Shown here one piece after another: positions 21,301 through 33,033 of a DNA stretch of 64,000 nt. The stretch comes from Eupeodes corollae. Its lineage: Eukaryota > Arthropoda > Insecta > Diptera > Syrphidae. The stretch spans positions 89,768,315 through 89,832,314 of the forward strand of contig NC_079147.1 in assembly GCF_945859685.1 (NCBI RefSeq), written 5' to 3'. Each line of letters begins with the position of its first letter. Position 1 is the first letter of the stretch. The notes beneath the pieces were generated by a model, which saw nothing but the letters and a program-made list of their open reading frames with translations, did no database searches and had not been told where the DNA came from. A program made the position numbers and the translations under genes.

Positions 21301-22000
21301 GTCGTAGTTCCATGGTGGAGTCGACAAAAAATATTATTGCTTTTTTCACAACAGAAAAATTGTGGATTTTATAAATTGAGAATAGAAAAAAATGGAAAAG
21401 GAGAAGAGCGTAGGGGTACCGAAAGATACCTCTGCTGACATATCGAGTGATGCTACAACCAAATAATAAAGAAGTGATGACGTCACATAGTGAAGTCTCT
21501 GAGGGTGACGAGCAGTCGAAAAAAAGGTGTTTGAGTCGCATCTCCAGTGCTTCTCACTGGCCGAATACAATTTAGTTAAGGAGGTACTAAAAGATGCCAC
21601 ATCTGAATTTTTCAGCTTTACGCCTCGACGTGAAAAATTAAAGACGGTCCTACTGAAGGGCATAAGTTCCTGCACGGAACCGGAGGAGGTACTCAAAGCT
21701 GAACTCCGTCAAAAAGCCAGTGACCATCCCGAATTTGTCGGGGTCAAGCTTTTCGATGCGGTGAAGTCCAGACGAGGGATTATAAACTACCAATGTTTCT
21801 TGTAACATTATCGAAAGAAGCCCAATTGCTGAGGGCCCATCCACTTTGGTTAAGGCAAATCGGCAACAACAACAGATAGAACATAAGCCGCAGCAGCAGC
21901 AGAAACAGCAACAGGAGCAGCATAAAAAGCAGCAGCACCAAAAACAACCATAGGCTGGAAAATTCTGTAATATTGAAAAAAAAAAATTCGTCCACAAAGG
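21301..22000 (+). pseudogene. Gag element G5, internally deleted ORF1
   Basis: Begins with the 5' part (MEKEKSVGVPKDTSADISS-like, 21392-21450) and passes to QCFSLAEYNLVKEVLKDATSEFFSFTPRREKLKTVLLKGISSCTEPEEVLKAEL..., an open 92-codon frame (21527-21805) with DHPEFVGVKLFDAVKSRRG. It then runs into a Gln-coding CAG/CAA-rich tract (about 21855-21950). The central acidic/Lys-rich part found in G2-G4 is missing, so it is a deletion derivative. Confidence 0.7.
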
Positions 22001-23255
22001 GAAAATTTCTCATAACAATTTTAAACGAAAAAGAAAAGAATTATTCGGTCCAGTGTTTCTCACTGACCTAATACACGTTAGTGAAAGAGTTACTAAAAGA
22101 GGCCACAGCTGAGTTCTGCAGCTACACGATTTAAGACGGTCCTTCTGAAGGGCATAAGTTCCTTCACGGAACTGGAGGAGCTCTTAGCTGAGCTCCGTCA
22201 AAAAGCCACTGACGATCTCGATTTTATCGGGGTCAAGCCTTTCACTACGGTGAAGTCCAGGCGAGGTGCTTATAGGCTGCCAATGTTCCTCGTAACATTA
22301 TCGCCCCAAAGCAGTTTTGATAGTGTGAAGAGAATCAAATCTCTCGGCAATCAAGCTGTACACTAGGATACATTAAAAAGGCATGCCGGAGCCAACTGCA
22401 ATATGCAGTTGCGCTGTTTCAGGTGCTCAGAAACCCACAACGAAGGAGAATGCAAGCTGGGAAGTGAGCGGATTGAGGATTTGACCCTGCTCAAGTGTAT
22501 CCTTTGTGGAAATCAAAGGCACCCGGCTAACTATAGGGGTTGCCCTAAGGTCCAACAAATGAAGCAAAAACAGGCCAGTCAAAAAATCGAAAGAAGTCAG
22601 TTCGACAGGCTCCAACACAAAAATTCGTGGATCCCAAATTTTCCTGCGTCCAAATGGTGAGCCCCTTTATTTGACTGGAAATTCTTTTGCAGTCAGATAA
22701 ATGATAAATGCAAGGCAAAATTGTTATTGTTCGGAAGTGTCTCTTTCCTGCCACAATTAGATCATAATTGGCGTACAATTAGAAATGTCCCAACAGATGA
22801 AAGCTGAAATATAGAAAGACTTAGCCTTTTCGAAAAGGTAAATAAAATTAATTTAATTTTTTTAATAATGTTAATTCAAAAAAATAAATAAAAGTAACTA
22901 AAAACATACAAGTTGTTCGTCTCGTAGACAAAACACAAATGAATAATAAATTATTACGAGTAAATTACTTGTGATCCGAGAAATTATATTGAATATTAAT
23001 TATAAAATATTAATATAAAATATTTGTCTGATTGATGAATAAATAAATAAATAAAATAAATAAATTAAGTAGGTATATTTTTTGTTGTTTTTATTTTTAT
23101 TTTGGAAATAAAATAAAAATTATCTCGTGTCCCCTTTTATACAAATTTTATTTCTATGGCACTAAACAAGTAGTATTAAAAATATGAAAAAATATAGAAA
23201 TGTGTATGTATAAATAAAAAGGGTTAAGGGTGCTACTTTATAAAACATTCAGAGT
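22001..23255 (+). pseudogene. Gag element G6, C-terminal ORF1 and 3' end, with the empty PB2 site
   Basis: Starts at ILNEKEKNYSVQCFSL (about 22020-22065), continues with KGISSFTELEELLAELRQKATDDLDFIGVKPF (about 22145-22245), and has an 85-codon frame (22403-22660) with two intact zinc knuckles: CFRCSETHNEGEC (CX2CX3HX4C) and CILCGNQRHPANYRGC (CX2CX4HX6C). The first knuckle present in G3 is deleted here. The 3' non-coding part aligns with 19690-20125. The sequence at about 22757-22765 corresponds to the place where PB2 sits in G3, uninterrupted. It contains a small ATAA-type repeat near 23035-23065. Confidence 0.75.
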
Positions 23256-24195
23256 ATAAGGAGTAGGCTGGGTTAAAGTGGCTGTTCGTGATGGAGTAGG
23301 ACACACTTTGGGCAATTTAATGGGCAGTTGTTGTAAGACATGAATCTTGGGGCTTTCTGCGAGGTCAATGAAAACAAATTGAATTCTTTAAACGTGAAAG
23401 ACAAATTGAGCTTTATATGTTTAAGATTGTTTCAATTGTTATTGAATAATTATCCTAGGATAGCTTCTGCAAAAGTCATTTAAGAATACGCCTAGCGTAG
23501 TGTTTAGTAAATTTTTAGTTATCTTATCTTAAAATTGATTGGTTAATTATTTTTAAAATTGTGATTTTTATTTTTAATTAAGGATGAACTATGAATCTTT
23601 ATCTCAGATTCGCGCGAAAAAGTAACGTTCTTTCCGCGACAGACAAAAAAAGCAATAAATTATTCAGAGAAATTCTGGGAACTGAAAAGTTCTTTGTGGT
23701 CGTAGGGTAAGCATTTTGTATGTAAAATTTTATTTTAAAAATTTTAAAATGTAACTTAATTGTATAAGCGGTCGTTATACCAATAGCCTTTCTGAAATAT
23801 CTAATAGATAAATTAAAAACAATTAAATGCATTGCATATATTTGCAAATTTTGTGTGTTTCTCAATTTCCCGGGGAGACACAAATTTTTCAAATAAATTA
23901 ATAAATTTTTTGGTTTTAGAAAATTACTGTAAGCATTCAAGTTTTTAAAATTTTCGTTTCTTCTAACACTTTAAAATTTGATCACGAAGCACATTTAAAA
24001 CTCTTAATGAATTTGCAAAAAAAAATATTTCCAGAGCAGAATTTTTAAATTAATGTTTTACCACCACCTCGTCGTCGTCACTAATCATTACTTCTGAAGA
24101 CATTTCTTAGTTTGGTAGTTGATAGAAAACTCAAATTATTAGGAACAACGAAATAAAACAAATTATTTGTACAAATTATTTCCAACATATTAGAA
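23256..24195. other. AT-rich sequence, no gene seen
   Basis: No element recognised. A short minus-strand frame at 23599-23940 has no family features. Confidence 0.4.
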
Positions 24196-24199
24196 AATG

Positions 24200-25740
24200 C
24201 TATTTATCTATGCAATGCCGTTGAGGGGAGGACGACCTTCATTTATTTTGAATTCCTGAACATTGATATGATAGGGAAAGATAGGGCTTGGCAAAGCATT
24301 CCACATTCGCATAGTACGGCCGAAGTTGGGCTCAAGGGTAAACTGATGGGCATTCCTAGAAGTGCGAGTATTACGGTTAAATTGTATAAGGGGGGAAGCA
24401 ACTGGCTATTTCATAAGAGCAAAGTCCGTTAAATAACGTTAAAAAAGGGTAAGGCAAGAAACTTTACGACGATGTTCGAGTGGCGTAATCGTCTTGTTGA
24501 TGTTAATGTCAGCAATCATTTTAATAGCTCTTCTTTGAATACTGTGCAAGATCCTTAAATAAGTTGGCGACATCGTGCATGTGATCGCTTAACAAAAGCT
24601 GGTTGCTGATGCACATTCTTAGGATGTCAAGATCTTCAGTTTCGTTGATGCAAGTGCCACTCATAGGCAGGAGCAAAGAGGGTTTATCTCGCTTTAACGA
24701 TACAGCAATGGGTTTTCGAAGCATTAAATTCCCCACGGTTTTTATTCCTCATAGTACAATGGGGTTTAGGTCGGTATTTAAAGAGCTTATCATATTTTGC
24801 CTTTGCAGTTCCACATCCGAAGAGGAGGGTTGTGAGCCTGGAAACGAATATGAAAAGCAAAGAGTGCTATCGTCAGCAAAACAGTGTATTGGATTAGAAG
24901 TAGCAGACGGGAGATCATTTATAAAAATGAGGGTCGGAGACAAAACGGAGCCCTGGGGCACACCAGCATTCACTTTATGGGCTTCAGACTTGAATCCGTC
25001 CAAAACAAATTGTATTGAACGGTTCGAAAGAAATTTTCTAATTCAACGAAGAAGAGATTCGTCAATACCAAAAGCACTCAGTTTTAATGAGAGAGCAAGA
25101 TGCCAAACATTATCAAATGCTTTTGAAATATCAAGTGGCATAATCTTACTTTTTCCAAAACGATGTAATGATTTGTTGCACAGCTCGGTGAGATGAACCA
25201 TGAGATCACCAGTATACCTATAGCTACGAAAGCCGTATTGCCGGTCATTAAGCTGATAATTAATAAGCGGTTCCATGACCTTATAAAGAAGGGACGTTAG
25301 TGTTATTGGCTGACTACTCGGAAGGAGCCCCAGAAGAATAGAATAGATGGAAAAGCTTACGCAGTGGTTGTGCTAGCGTAAAAGAACACCTCTCCAGAAT
25401 ATTAGCGGGGATACCATCCAGACAAGCGGATTTATGAATGTTGAGATCTTTACGATACGAATACGAAAATAGATTGGTCCCATAGAATTATTTATGTGTT
25501 CAAGAAATGGGGGAGCCATGACACTGGTAAGATGGAGTTTTTGGCGAACTGCTTTGTAAACAAGTTAGCATTATCAATAGAGCTAACTAAAGGAGTGTCA
25601 TTGACAACAAGCGTAGGAACCGAGGAAGAGGAAGAATTCCTCATGTTTTTTACAAATGATCAAAAATTACTGCCTTGGAATGGAGAAGCAACGAAGAATT
25701 GTGAACATTGAAATCGCCCGTAATAACGATTTCAGTGTGA
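24200..25740 (-). mobile_element. LINE family K, copy K1 (RT remnant)
   Basis: Minus-strand RT of a Jockey/I-group LINE. From high to low coordinates: SSSSVPTLVVNDTPL (linker, about 25600), NYQLNDRQYGFRSYRYTGDLMVH (25170-25276), motif A LDISKAFDNVWH (25090-25125), VNAGVPQGSVLSPTLIFINDL (24900-24965), motif C CFADDSTLCFSYSF (24835-24885), VELQRQNMISSLN (24770-24815), then the thumb and a 3' part with RNTRTSRNAHQFTLEPNFGRT near 24300-24370. Frameshifts and stops split it. The long plus-strand frame at 24603-25196 is its antisense shadow. It is one of five K copies in the window, all on the minus strand. Confidence 0.85.
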
Positions 25741-27085
25741 AAATGCAAGGAGACAATTCTAAAATGTACATATAAAATTTTATTTATAGCAGCAAATTTA
25801 AAAAGTGATACATTTTGTTTCATTCCGTTGCTACAAATTTATTCCAAACAATACGAAAAACTTTGTAAATCAAAAATAAATAAAATTAATTTTAATATTT
25901 AATTCATTTTGTGGGGCTCGAGTAGAAACAATTAAAATTCTTATGATATATTTATTTATCTGTGAGATTAAGGGCACATATATTTTATTAAGTTCTTATA
26001 ATAAGTAGAGTAATTAGGGTTCACATATCATTTTTTTGTGTGTCAGGCTTTTTTTCTCAAAGTTGGAATTTTTTCTCTAAGCAGTGCGGTCGGGGAGCTT
26101 TAAAATCTCAGGAATCGAAATAGTTTGGCCAGAGACAAAGGAAAAAAAATGTATGTAAGTTTAAAAAAATTTATTTTATTCGTGAAATAAAGCTCTAAGA
26201 AAAAGAAAAGAACAAAAAAAAAATAAAATTGAAACAAGGGCTATAATGTAAATTAAATTATCCATTCAAATAATCTATATACCCAACTAAAAGTGTCGGA
26301 GTAAAATTGTAATATTATACAAATTTCAATAAATTAAACCAAAGAAAAAATAAAACAAAATATAGTGGTGTTATAATATAACCCATACATAAAAGTGCTT
26401 GTCCTAAATCCCCCCCCCCTGCTAGACGAAAAAATTGAGAAAAAAAAGCTTGACACAAATGACTTAACCTACAAAAAAAAGGAAAACCATTTTAAAAACC
26501 TGGAAAAAAAATAATAAAAAAACTTATAAAAATCCCTCTACCCGAAGTTACTTACCTGAAGTCCTAAATTCGTAATTAACTGTAATACCGAATGAACCTA
26601 GACCTGGAGAATACAATATGAAAATACTTACCAGAGCAACACCCCTCTTCCTTCCTACCTCTTGAGAGCAAGCAAAATAAAAAAAAGTATATGAATATAT
26701 GTAAAGTGTCCAAGTGTAATTAATAATGAAATAAATGAATAGGTAGATAAATAATGGTTTTTTTCAAAGTAGAAATAAAAAAATTATAAAATAGAAGAAA
26801 AAGATTTTGATAAGAAAAAAAAAGAAAAAAAAATTAAATTACATATCAAAACAAAACAAAATACTCTTAATAAAATTACAGCAATTCATCTATAGGATAA
26901 GGACTCCAAAGTGGTGCACCTCTTTGGTTGAACAACATTCGGATGGCAAAGTAAGCTTATATATATTTTTTCAAACACTATACTTACCCTTAAAACATTT
27001 TTTTGATTTGTTTTGTTACACGTATTTAAGTCAAGACTTTTTCAAAAGAAAAAATTGAATAGACAAAATTATAGAAATAGTTTTA
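25741..27085. other. AT-rich low-complexity stretch
   Basis: Long A/T-rich sequence with poly(A) and poly(T) runs and a run of about 10 C near 26410. No gene or known element recognised. Confidence 0.45.
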
Positions 27086-27087
27086 AT

Positions 27088-27383
27088 AAGGTGGCGCAAC
27101 AGCCCAATGAGGACTAGGGCCTAGGGCCTAGGGCCAAGGACCTAGAGGCTAGCGACTTAAAAATCTCAACTATTCGTGTGTGCGAGTTATGTTGTCAGGG
27201 ACGGAGGGGACCTACAGTTTTAAACCGAACTTGAACGGCTTATTTAAGAAAGTCCTTTTTATAACAACAATTATTCTTGACGGATTTGTTTATTCCTCGC
27301 AAACGACATAACCAGTGACAAGAACTTTTTAGATGGCATGACAGTCCTACGCTACGCACTAACCATCACGATACTTTCGCTAT
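27088..27383 (-). mobile_element. tRNA-derived SINE, copy 1
   Basis: On the minus strand it starts with GTATCGTGATGGTTAGTGCG, in which TGGTTAGTGCG fits a polymerase III A box, followed by GACTGTCATGCC. The B-box part is deleted in this copy. The body contains TCGTTTGCGAGGAATAAACA and GCCGTTCAAGTTCGGTTTAA, and the 3' end is GCGCCACCTTA followed by TTAAAA. A 9-base unit (AGGGCCTAG on the plus strand, near 27115-27135) is repeated. The same body occurs at 38940 and 42655. The last bases are the same as the 3' end of the RTE-like LINE at 53.8 kb. Confidence 0.7.
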
Positions 27384-27409
27384 TTTTATTTATTTAATTA
27401 GCTTACGTT

Positions 27410-28175
27410 GAATAATTGGTTTGCTCTTCCTTATTCATATCAGTGAATTTGCAGTCAAATCTAGGGCATTTAGGTGCGACTCCGCAAGGGCACCTATTAT
27501 GGTCTAAGTTGCGCTAGACTTGACCTTGTTTTTTTATCTGGCTTTGTATTTGTTAGTTGGCCTTAAGTCAGCAAAAATGCTTTTCCTCTTTTGCTATAGA
27601 CCCAGGGGCTTGTAGTAGAGCTTTATGTGCCGCATTTGCATTCCTTAACATCATGATATGACATTTAAAAACCTCGCCCTACCTTTTTTATGTCTCAGAT
27701 TATTATTAGAGGCTTAAAATGTCTCTCAGGCTTTTAAAATTAATTTGGGGCGATAATGTTATGAGGAACACCCTGGACTCCTGTAGGAGTGAAGCTGTAG
27801 AGCTCAGCCGTCACCTCTTTTAGAACCTTTTTAACTAATTTGTATTTGCCCATTGAGAAGCACTGTACCGAATATAATTTGAATGCAAAAATTACCATTA
27901 GTTGCCGACTGTTTTATATAAATCAAGGTTTTATGTCCTAATTGGTGACAACTTTTCCTTTTTGGACTTTTGCTGCTTCTGGTGTCGATGAATCTGTCGT
28001 AGTTCTTGCTTTTGCTTTTTTTGTTGCTCCAATTGACGGGCTCACTTTTTCCTGCTGCTGCTGTTGGCACTTATTCTACTGCAGCAGGGACTTCAAGCTT
28101 CTTCTCTTTTTAGGATAGAGCTTTTTTTGCTTGAGATGTTAAAGGAGGGTCTCCATTTTATCATCTGTCGTTTTT
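27410..28175 (-). pseudogene. Gag element G7, inverted copy
   Basis: Minus-strand copy of the gag-only ORF1. Reading from 28175 downwards: the Lys/Gln-rich hinge (QQQQEKVSPS... KAKARTTT-type frames around 27980-28080), LGHKTLIYIKQSATNGNF (about 27890-27945), FGTVLLNGQIQIS-region equivalent to SVQCFSLAEYNLVK (about 27830-27865), KEVTAELYSFTPTG (about 27785-27830) and a stretch equal to PMFLVTLSPK near 27750. Below 27740 the match is weaker. It is the only gag copy in this orientation, and it stands next to the SINE. Confidence 0.6.
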
Positions 28176-28900
28176 TTTTTAAATATTGTTGTTGTGGTCG
28201 TTGGATGTAACAATTTTTAAGGAATTTTGTTTTTATCAAAATAATCTTTAAATAACCGTTTAAATTCATTCAACTCACTAATTTAGCTCATCGAATGATT
28301 GGAGTAACATTTTAAACGATTTAGTAAATTGGTAAACCCATTTCTAGCGTTTTACTGGGCTAAAAAGGTGATTTTGCTAATTTCAACATCTTACTATCTC
28401 TTAACAGTTGTGTAAAATTAGAAACACGAAATCGTTACTTTAACTTTTACCAATTTTGCTTTTTCAAAAATAAAATATACTTTTTATGTTTCCATTTCTG
28501 TTAATGCAAAGAACGCTACATGATATGAAGAACTATCGGGCGTTTTTTTCATTATTTTTTTCGAACTCAATTTTCGGGAGTCTATTATTAATATCACTAT
28601 CAGTCTGCTTACTCGCATTTTGATCTTAGTCAAAAAAACTTAAAAATGTTTGAAACTTGAATTTAGCCATGAGTTTAACAAAAGTGTCACTTTTGCTGTT
28701 TTTGGGACGTTTATGTTATTGAAATTCGTGTTTAAATCTCAGTTCTAGAGCATCCAAAGCAAATTCACTACAGAAGTAGATTATTTAATTTAATTTAAAA
28801 TCTTTTGTATTGATCAGCAAATCAATTTTGAAAGAAATAAAATGCACGACTGGGGCGCTAGAACTTGCTAATTTCTTTAAAGCAAAGTCTGCTTAAAAAT
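28176..28900. other. Mostly unassigned; contains a short piece of dispersed repeat S
   Basis: No gene. At about 28835-28895 the sequence GAAATAAAATGCACGACTGG and the following GCAAAGTCTGCTTAAAA resemble 55613-55688, which marks a second copy of a short dispersed repeat. Confidence 0.45.
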
Positions 28901-28904
28901 TTAT

Positions 28905-29885
28905 TACACCAGCATTTATTTTATGAATTTCAGACTTGAAACCATTTAATGCAACTTGTATTGAACGGTTAGAAAGGTAATTTCTAATCCAACGAAGAAG
29001 AGATTCATCAATACCAAAAGCACGCTCGATAAGAGAGCTTGGTGCCAAACTCCATCAAATGCTTTTGAAATATCAAGTGCAATAATCTTACTTTCTCCAA
29101 AACGATGTAAAGATTTGTTCCACTGTTCGGTGAGATGAACCATGAGATCACCAGTAGACCTATTGCAACGAAAGCCATACTGTTGGTCATTGAGAAGCTT
29201 CCGTTCTTCAAGATATTTCTTAAGCTGATAATTAATCAGTGTTTCCATGACCTTGGAAAGCAGGGACGTTAGTGCAATTGGACGATAGTTTAAGGGGGAG
29301 GAGGATTGTCCTTTTTTTAGGGATAGGCTGGACAAATGCTATTTTCCATCCACTCGAGAAGAGTTCTGTAGAATAGGACAGATGGAAAAGCTCACGCAGT
29401 GGTTTTTTCAGCGTTGAAGAACACCTCTTCAGAACAATAGAGGGAATACTATCCAGGCCAGTGGATTTGTGTATGTTAAGGTCTTTTAGTACTCTTGCAT
29501 CTGCACGAGTGCGAAAGAAGATTCGTCCCAAACAATCATTTACGCTCTCAAGAACAGGAGGACTCATGACAATTTACGGTAGCGTCAAATTAACAGCAAA
29601 ATGTGCTGCAAGCAAATTGGCTTTATCAATCGAGTTTACAAAGTTTCGTTGTGGACGAGTTTTGGAACCGAGGATGATGTGATGTTTCGTACGTTTTTTA
29701 TAAATGATAAGGCATTTTTACTACCTTTGGGACGATGTTGTATTTTTTGCCTTAATTTCTGATCATGCAAAAATTTGGTTCGACAAATATGACCATTGCA
29801 TGTCTTTCTAGCTTGTTTGAACTTATTCCGGTTTTCCTCAGTCGGGTTGGCTTTGTAACAACGGAAACTTACATCTCTGAACCTT
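28905..29885 (-). mobile_element. LINE family K, copy K2 (best-preserved RT start)
   Basis: Minus strand. Linker RDVSFRCYKANPTEENRNKF and GHICRTKFLHDQKLRQKI (29760-29885), SFIKNVRNITSSSVPKLV (about 29655-29720), MSPPVLESVNDCLGRIFFRT (29508-29567), then RT: DLNIHKSTGLDSIPSIVLKR (about 29430-29485), AFVQPIPKK, a frameshift near 29310, NYRPIALTSLLSKVMETLIN (29235-29295), QQYGFRCNRSTGDLMVHLTE (about 29130-29190) and motif A ALDISKAFDGVWH (about 29050-29090). It ends before motif C at about 28905. Catalytic YADD/FADD is therefore missing. Directly beyond the upper end is repeat R3. Confidence 0.85.
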
Positions 29886-30246
29886 ATAAATGTACATTTT
29901 ACATTTTAATTTCGTTAACAAATGCTGACCCCTGAAATATCGAGTTTTTTAAACAAAATTAATATTTTGTTTTAAATAAAACAAATTTAATTTTTGATTA
30001 TCAAAAATCATTATAAATTGCACAAAAAGAGAAGATTATTGAAATCGGTCCATTAGTTAATATGTTTTTCTTGTAGAAAGAAGCCAAATTAAGAGTACCA
30101 AATTTAGGGAAAGTTTTAAAAAAAATCACGTATGTTAACAAAAAAATTGTATTTGAAGTGTTGTTATTTTTCGTATTAAAAAATAAAAAAAAACGCCTTA
30201 CGCTAATGGGCTTAAAAACCTTAACTTTAACCGTTTGAATAAAACT
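29886..30246 (+). repeat. Dispersed repeat R, diverged copy R3
   Basis: Diverged partial copy of the repeat at 10989 and 56785, same orientation. Shared blocks are the AATATCGAGTTTT region, TTATTGAAATCGGTC, AAGAAGCCAAATTAAGA and AAAACGCCTTACGCTAAT followed by GGGCTTAAAAACCTTAACTT. It ends before the block containing TAGGAGCG. Confidence 0.6.
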
Positions 30247-30269
30247 ATAAAAAAAAATTAAGTTTTAAA

Positions 30270-31740
30270 CGTATTTTATTATTTATATTATTTAAACAAA
30301 TCACATAAAAACAAAATAAGCAAGAAATAATTTTTAATTAATGACATAACCTTAGAATTTAAACTTATTTTTGTGTCCAAAATTTGGCATTTCAACTTGT
30401 TTTTAATAAAGCCATCTCTAGAAGTAGGTTCAGTTACACTCTGCGATGCCTCTGTTACCAGTTTAACACATCTTTCCACAGATTAGGTGTGACAAGGTAA
30501 GTCAACAATTTCCAAACTCTTATCTTTTGCCATGATGTGAAGGTCTTCCAAAGAAATATGTCGAAGAACCGGGGGTGATGTTACCTGACATTCGTTCCAC
30601 AAAATAATTTGGGTATAATCTTTAGCAGAGAGGTTGACCTTTGGTGATTTATATATCCTGCGTTTGTTGATATTTTGATCTTCCCTAGTTTTTTTTTATT
30701 CTTCGCAGTGCCAGCTCCCGAATGTGGTCCCTTTCATCAAACAACATACTGATAAGCTTTTCTGGATGTGCAAAATAAGCATTTCTTTCTATAACAGAAT
30801 CCACAACACATCTTAAATTTTCGGGTAAATATCGAGAGTACATAATTAATTGGAAAATATGTTTGGCTCCATCCTTAAAAGGCGCCTATCGCTTGATTCC
30901 GAACCAAATTGGAGTGTATACTTTGACGACGTAGTTGACAAGCAATAGAAAATTCTCTGATGGACTCAGTACCAGCCACTGAACAACAGCTCACGGTGGT
31001 TCTACTTTCGCAATCAGCTAATTGCTTCCCAATAGGGCCAGAATATTCTCTAGGACCCGAAGTGCGACCATCTAATGTCAAGAATAAATGACGAAGAGGT
31101 AACTCATTGGAGTGAAGCATGCAAATACACCATTGCAGCGGTCTCTTTAAGAACTCCTCTAACTATTGAATGACGCCTCCCTTCCAACCAGTGTTAGTTG
31201 CAGTTCCGTCACATCCAAAGCAAAGCACGTCATCTAATTTCCAACCTTGAATCTCTAAAAAGGTTGTGATGGAAGGAAAAATCCCTTTCGCGGTGCCACG
31301 ACCTGGTGTTGTGTGTTCCAAGTAAATTGATCCAGGTTCTGCCAAAAATTGAGATGTGTTCTTGAAAAATTTCTTTAAGGTGATAACGCGCCCCTATTTT
31401 CTCATTTATCAGGGTCTTCCTTCAAAATAAATGCTTTTTATAGCAATACCTCCAATATCTTTTAAAGCTTCTTTACGTGATTTCGATATATCTCGGTTGA
31501 TCTTATTTTTGTCTGTAACAAGAGTTGATATTTGGAAGAAACCAAGCCGACATCAGCTAAAACAGCAGAAGCGACAGCAGCAGCAGATCGCGTCGATAAA
31601 CCGTATCGATCACATACCTTGGCAACTGTTGGCAACATCAATCTATTGCGATAAGCTCTTGAAGTCGATGGTACCTCTGTCAAAGGGGGGTTTGTTGGGG
31701 CTTGTTCACTATTTATGTGTGTCAAAAAAATAATTAAAAT
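30270..31740 (-). pseudogene. Broken gene of a multicopy insect protein family, possibly transposon-derived
   Basis: Minus strand, several frames. N-terminal part at 31462-31725: LPTVAKVCDRYGLSTRSAAAVASAVL. Middle at 31163-31345: FLAEPGSIYLEHTTPGRGTA, LCFGCDGTATNTGWKGGVIQ. Next at 30875-31120: CMLHSNELPLRHLFLTLDGR, TSGPREYSGPIGKQLADCES. C-terminal part at 30288-30479: ERCVKLVTEASQSVTEPTSR, DGFIKNKLKC. I have seen this protein type in many copies in beetles, aphids and other insects, without a settled name; the ERCVKLVTEAS end resembles a hAT-like dimerisation tail but I cannot assign the superfamily. At least three stops or frameshifts break it, and the segment between about 30500 and 30870 is only partly readable. 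It lies about 1.3 kb downstream of the STK32 3' exon, same strand. Confidence 0.7.
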
Positions 31741-33033
31741 AATAATTGGAGGCTAGTTTTTGGAATTTAAAGGCAACCTGACTTGTCAAATTGACGATCT
31801 CTTATTCAAGGTTTCTTCTTAAGAACCTGAATATTTGCTCTTTGCGTTAGAAACGAATTTTATAAAAATAATTTAAAGCATTACTAATATTTTTTTAAAT
31901 TCTAAATTAAGTGAAAACACAAATTTTAGTTGTTTTTGACAGCAAACCACATATTGGTGAGTGTCGTTAAATTACTTACAAATTTTTAGATAAAATGGCT
32001 CAGCCATTTCAACAGTTGGGAATTACAATTAATACGTCCGTTTAAGTGTGTTCGCTTCGTTTATTTTTATGAACTGTCACTTTTTAGGCATGTTTGGTAG
32101 TTTGTTTTGTTAAAAAAGCCAATTAACAATTTACTACTTAGCTAATGTTTAAAATCTTAGTAAATTGATAATTATTTAGCAAATTGCTAACTAGTAAATT
32201 ATCAAAACCCTTGACAATAGGTTTTTTAAAATTTTGCGCCTCTGTGTATAGAGATACAATTGAAACAACTTTAATTTAAAAATCGATTTTATTTAATTTT
32301 TACTCTAAAATAAAACATTTCTTTAGGTCAAATGTAATAATTATAATAATACAGCTGGTGGTGACAATATGAATACATATTTCTTATGAAAATATAGTTA
32401 CGAGTTATAATAAGTGCTGACAATTTTATTTGTTTTATATTCATCTCTATTATAAATTTTGTCTAATTTAAAATAAATTCTTTTAGTCCTAATTGTTTTG
32501 ATCTTACATAGTAATTAATAGAATTTATAAAGACGAAATTGTTCATGCATGCACTACAACTACATATCATATTATTTACGTTCTTAAATAAACTATACCA
32601 ATATTTACACCCATCTGATTCTAAGGTACATTTAACAGTGATATCTTCCTTATTATATAAATATATATATGTAGGTAAAAAAGAAATTAGCTTATTTTTA
32701 GAATTAACAAATTTTTTTGGAACGCATCCATTTCTAATTTATTGTAATTTACAATTGAGATGAAATCCTGTTCCCTGAAAAATTCTTATAAATTTTCCTA
32801 TAAACAATTTGGGCTTATACAAAGGTATCTACTTTATAAACTTATGTTAACTTTAAAAATTTGTCATTTATAACATTGATTTTATACTCCAATTTAAACT
32901 TAACTACATGATTTGATTTTGTTTTTTAATTTTTGTGGTCCATTTTTACAAATCTACATTAAAGTGCAGTTTAAAATTCTTTCTTAAGTAAAAACTAAAT
33001 AAATAAAATAAATATCTACAATTTTTGTGCCTA
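31741..33033. other. 3' flank of the STK32 gene
   Basis: AT-rich, no coding features. On the minus strand an AATAAA at 32738-32743 lies about 290 bases after the STK32 stop and is a candidate poly(A) signal; others occur near 32426 and 32288, so the transcript end is not decided. Confidence 0.45.

Noticed and set aside
12112..23255. Telomeric HeT-A-like array as a firm call
   Set aside because: The layout is suggestive but copies are scrambled, internally deleted and lie about 10 kb from a host gene; nothing shows a chromosome end.
24603..25196. 197-codon plus-strand open frame
   Set aside because: It is the antisense shadow of the K1 reverse transcriptase, whose motifs are clear on the minus strand.
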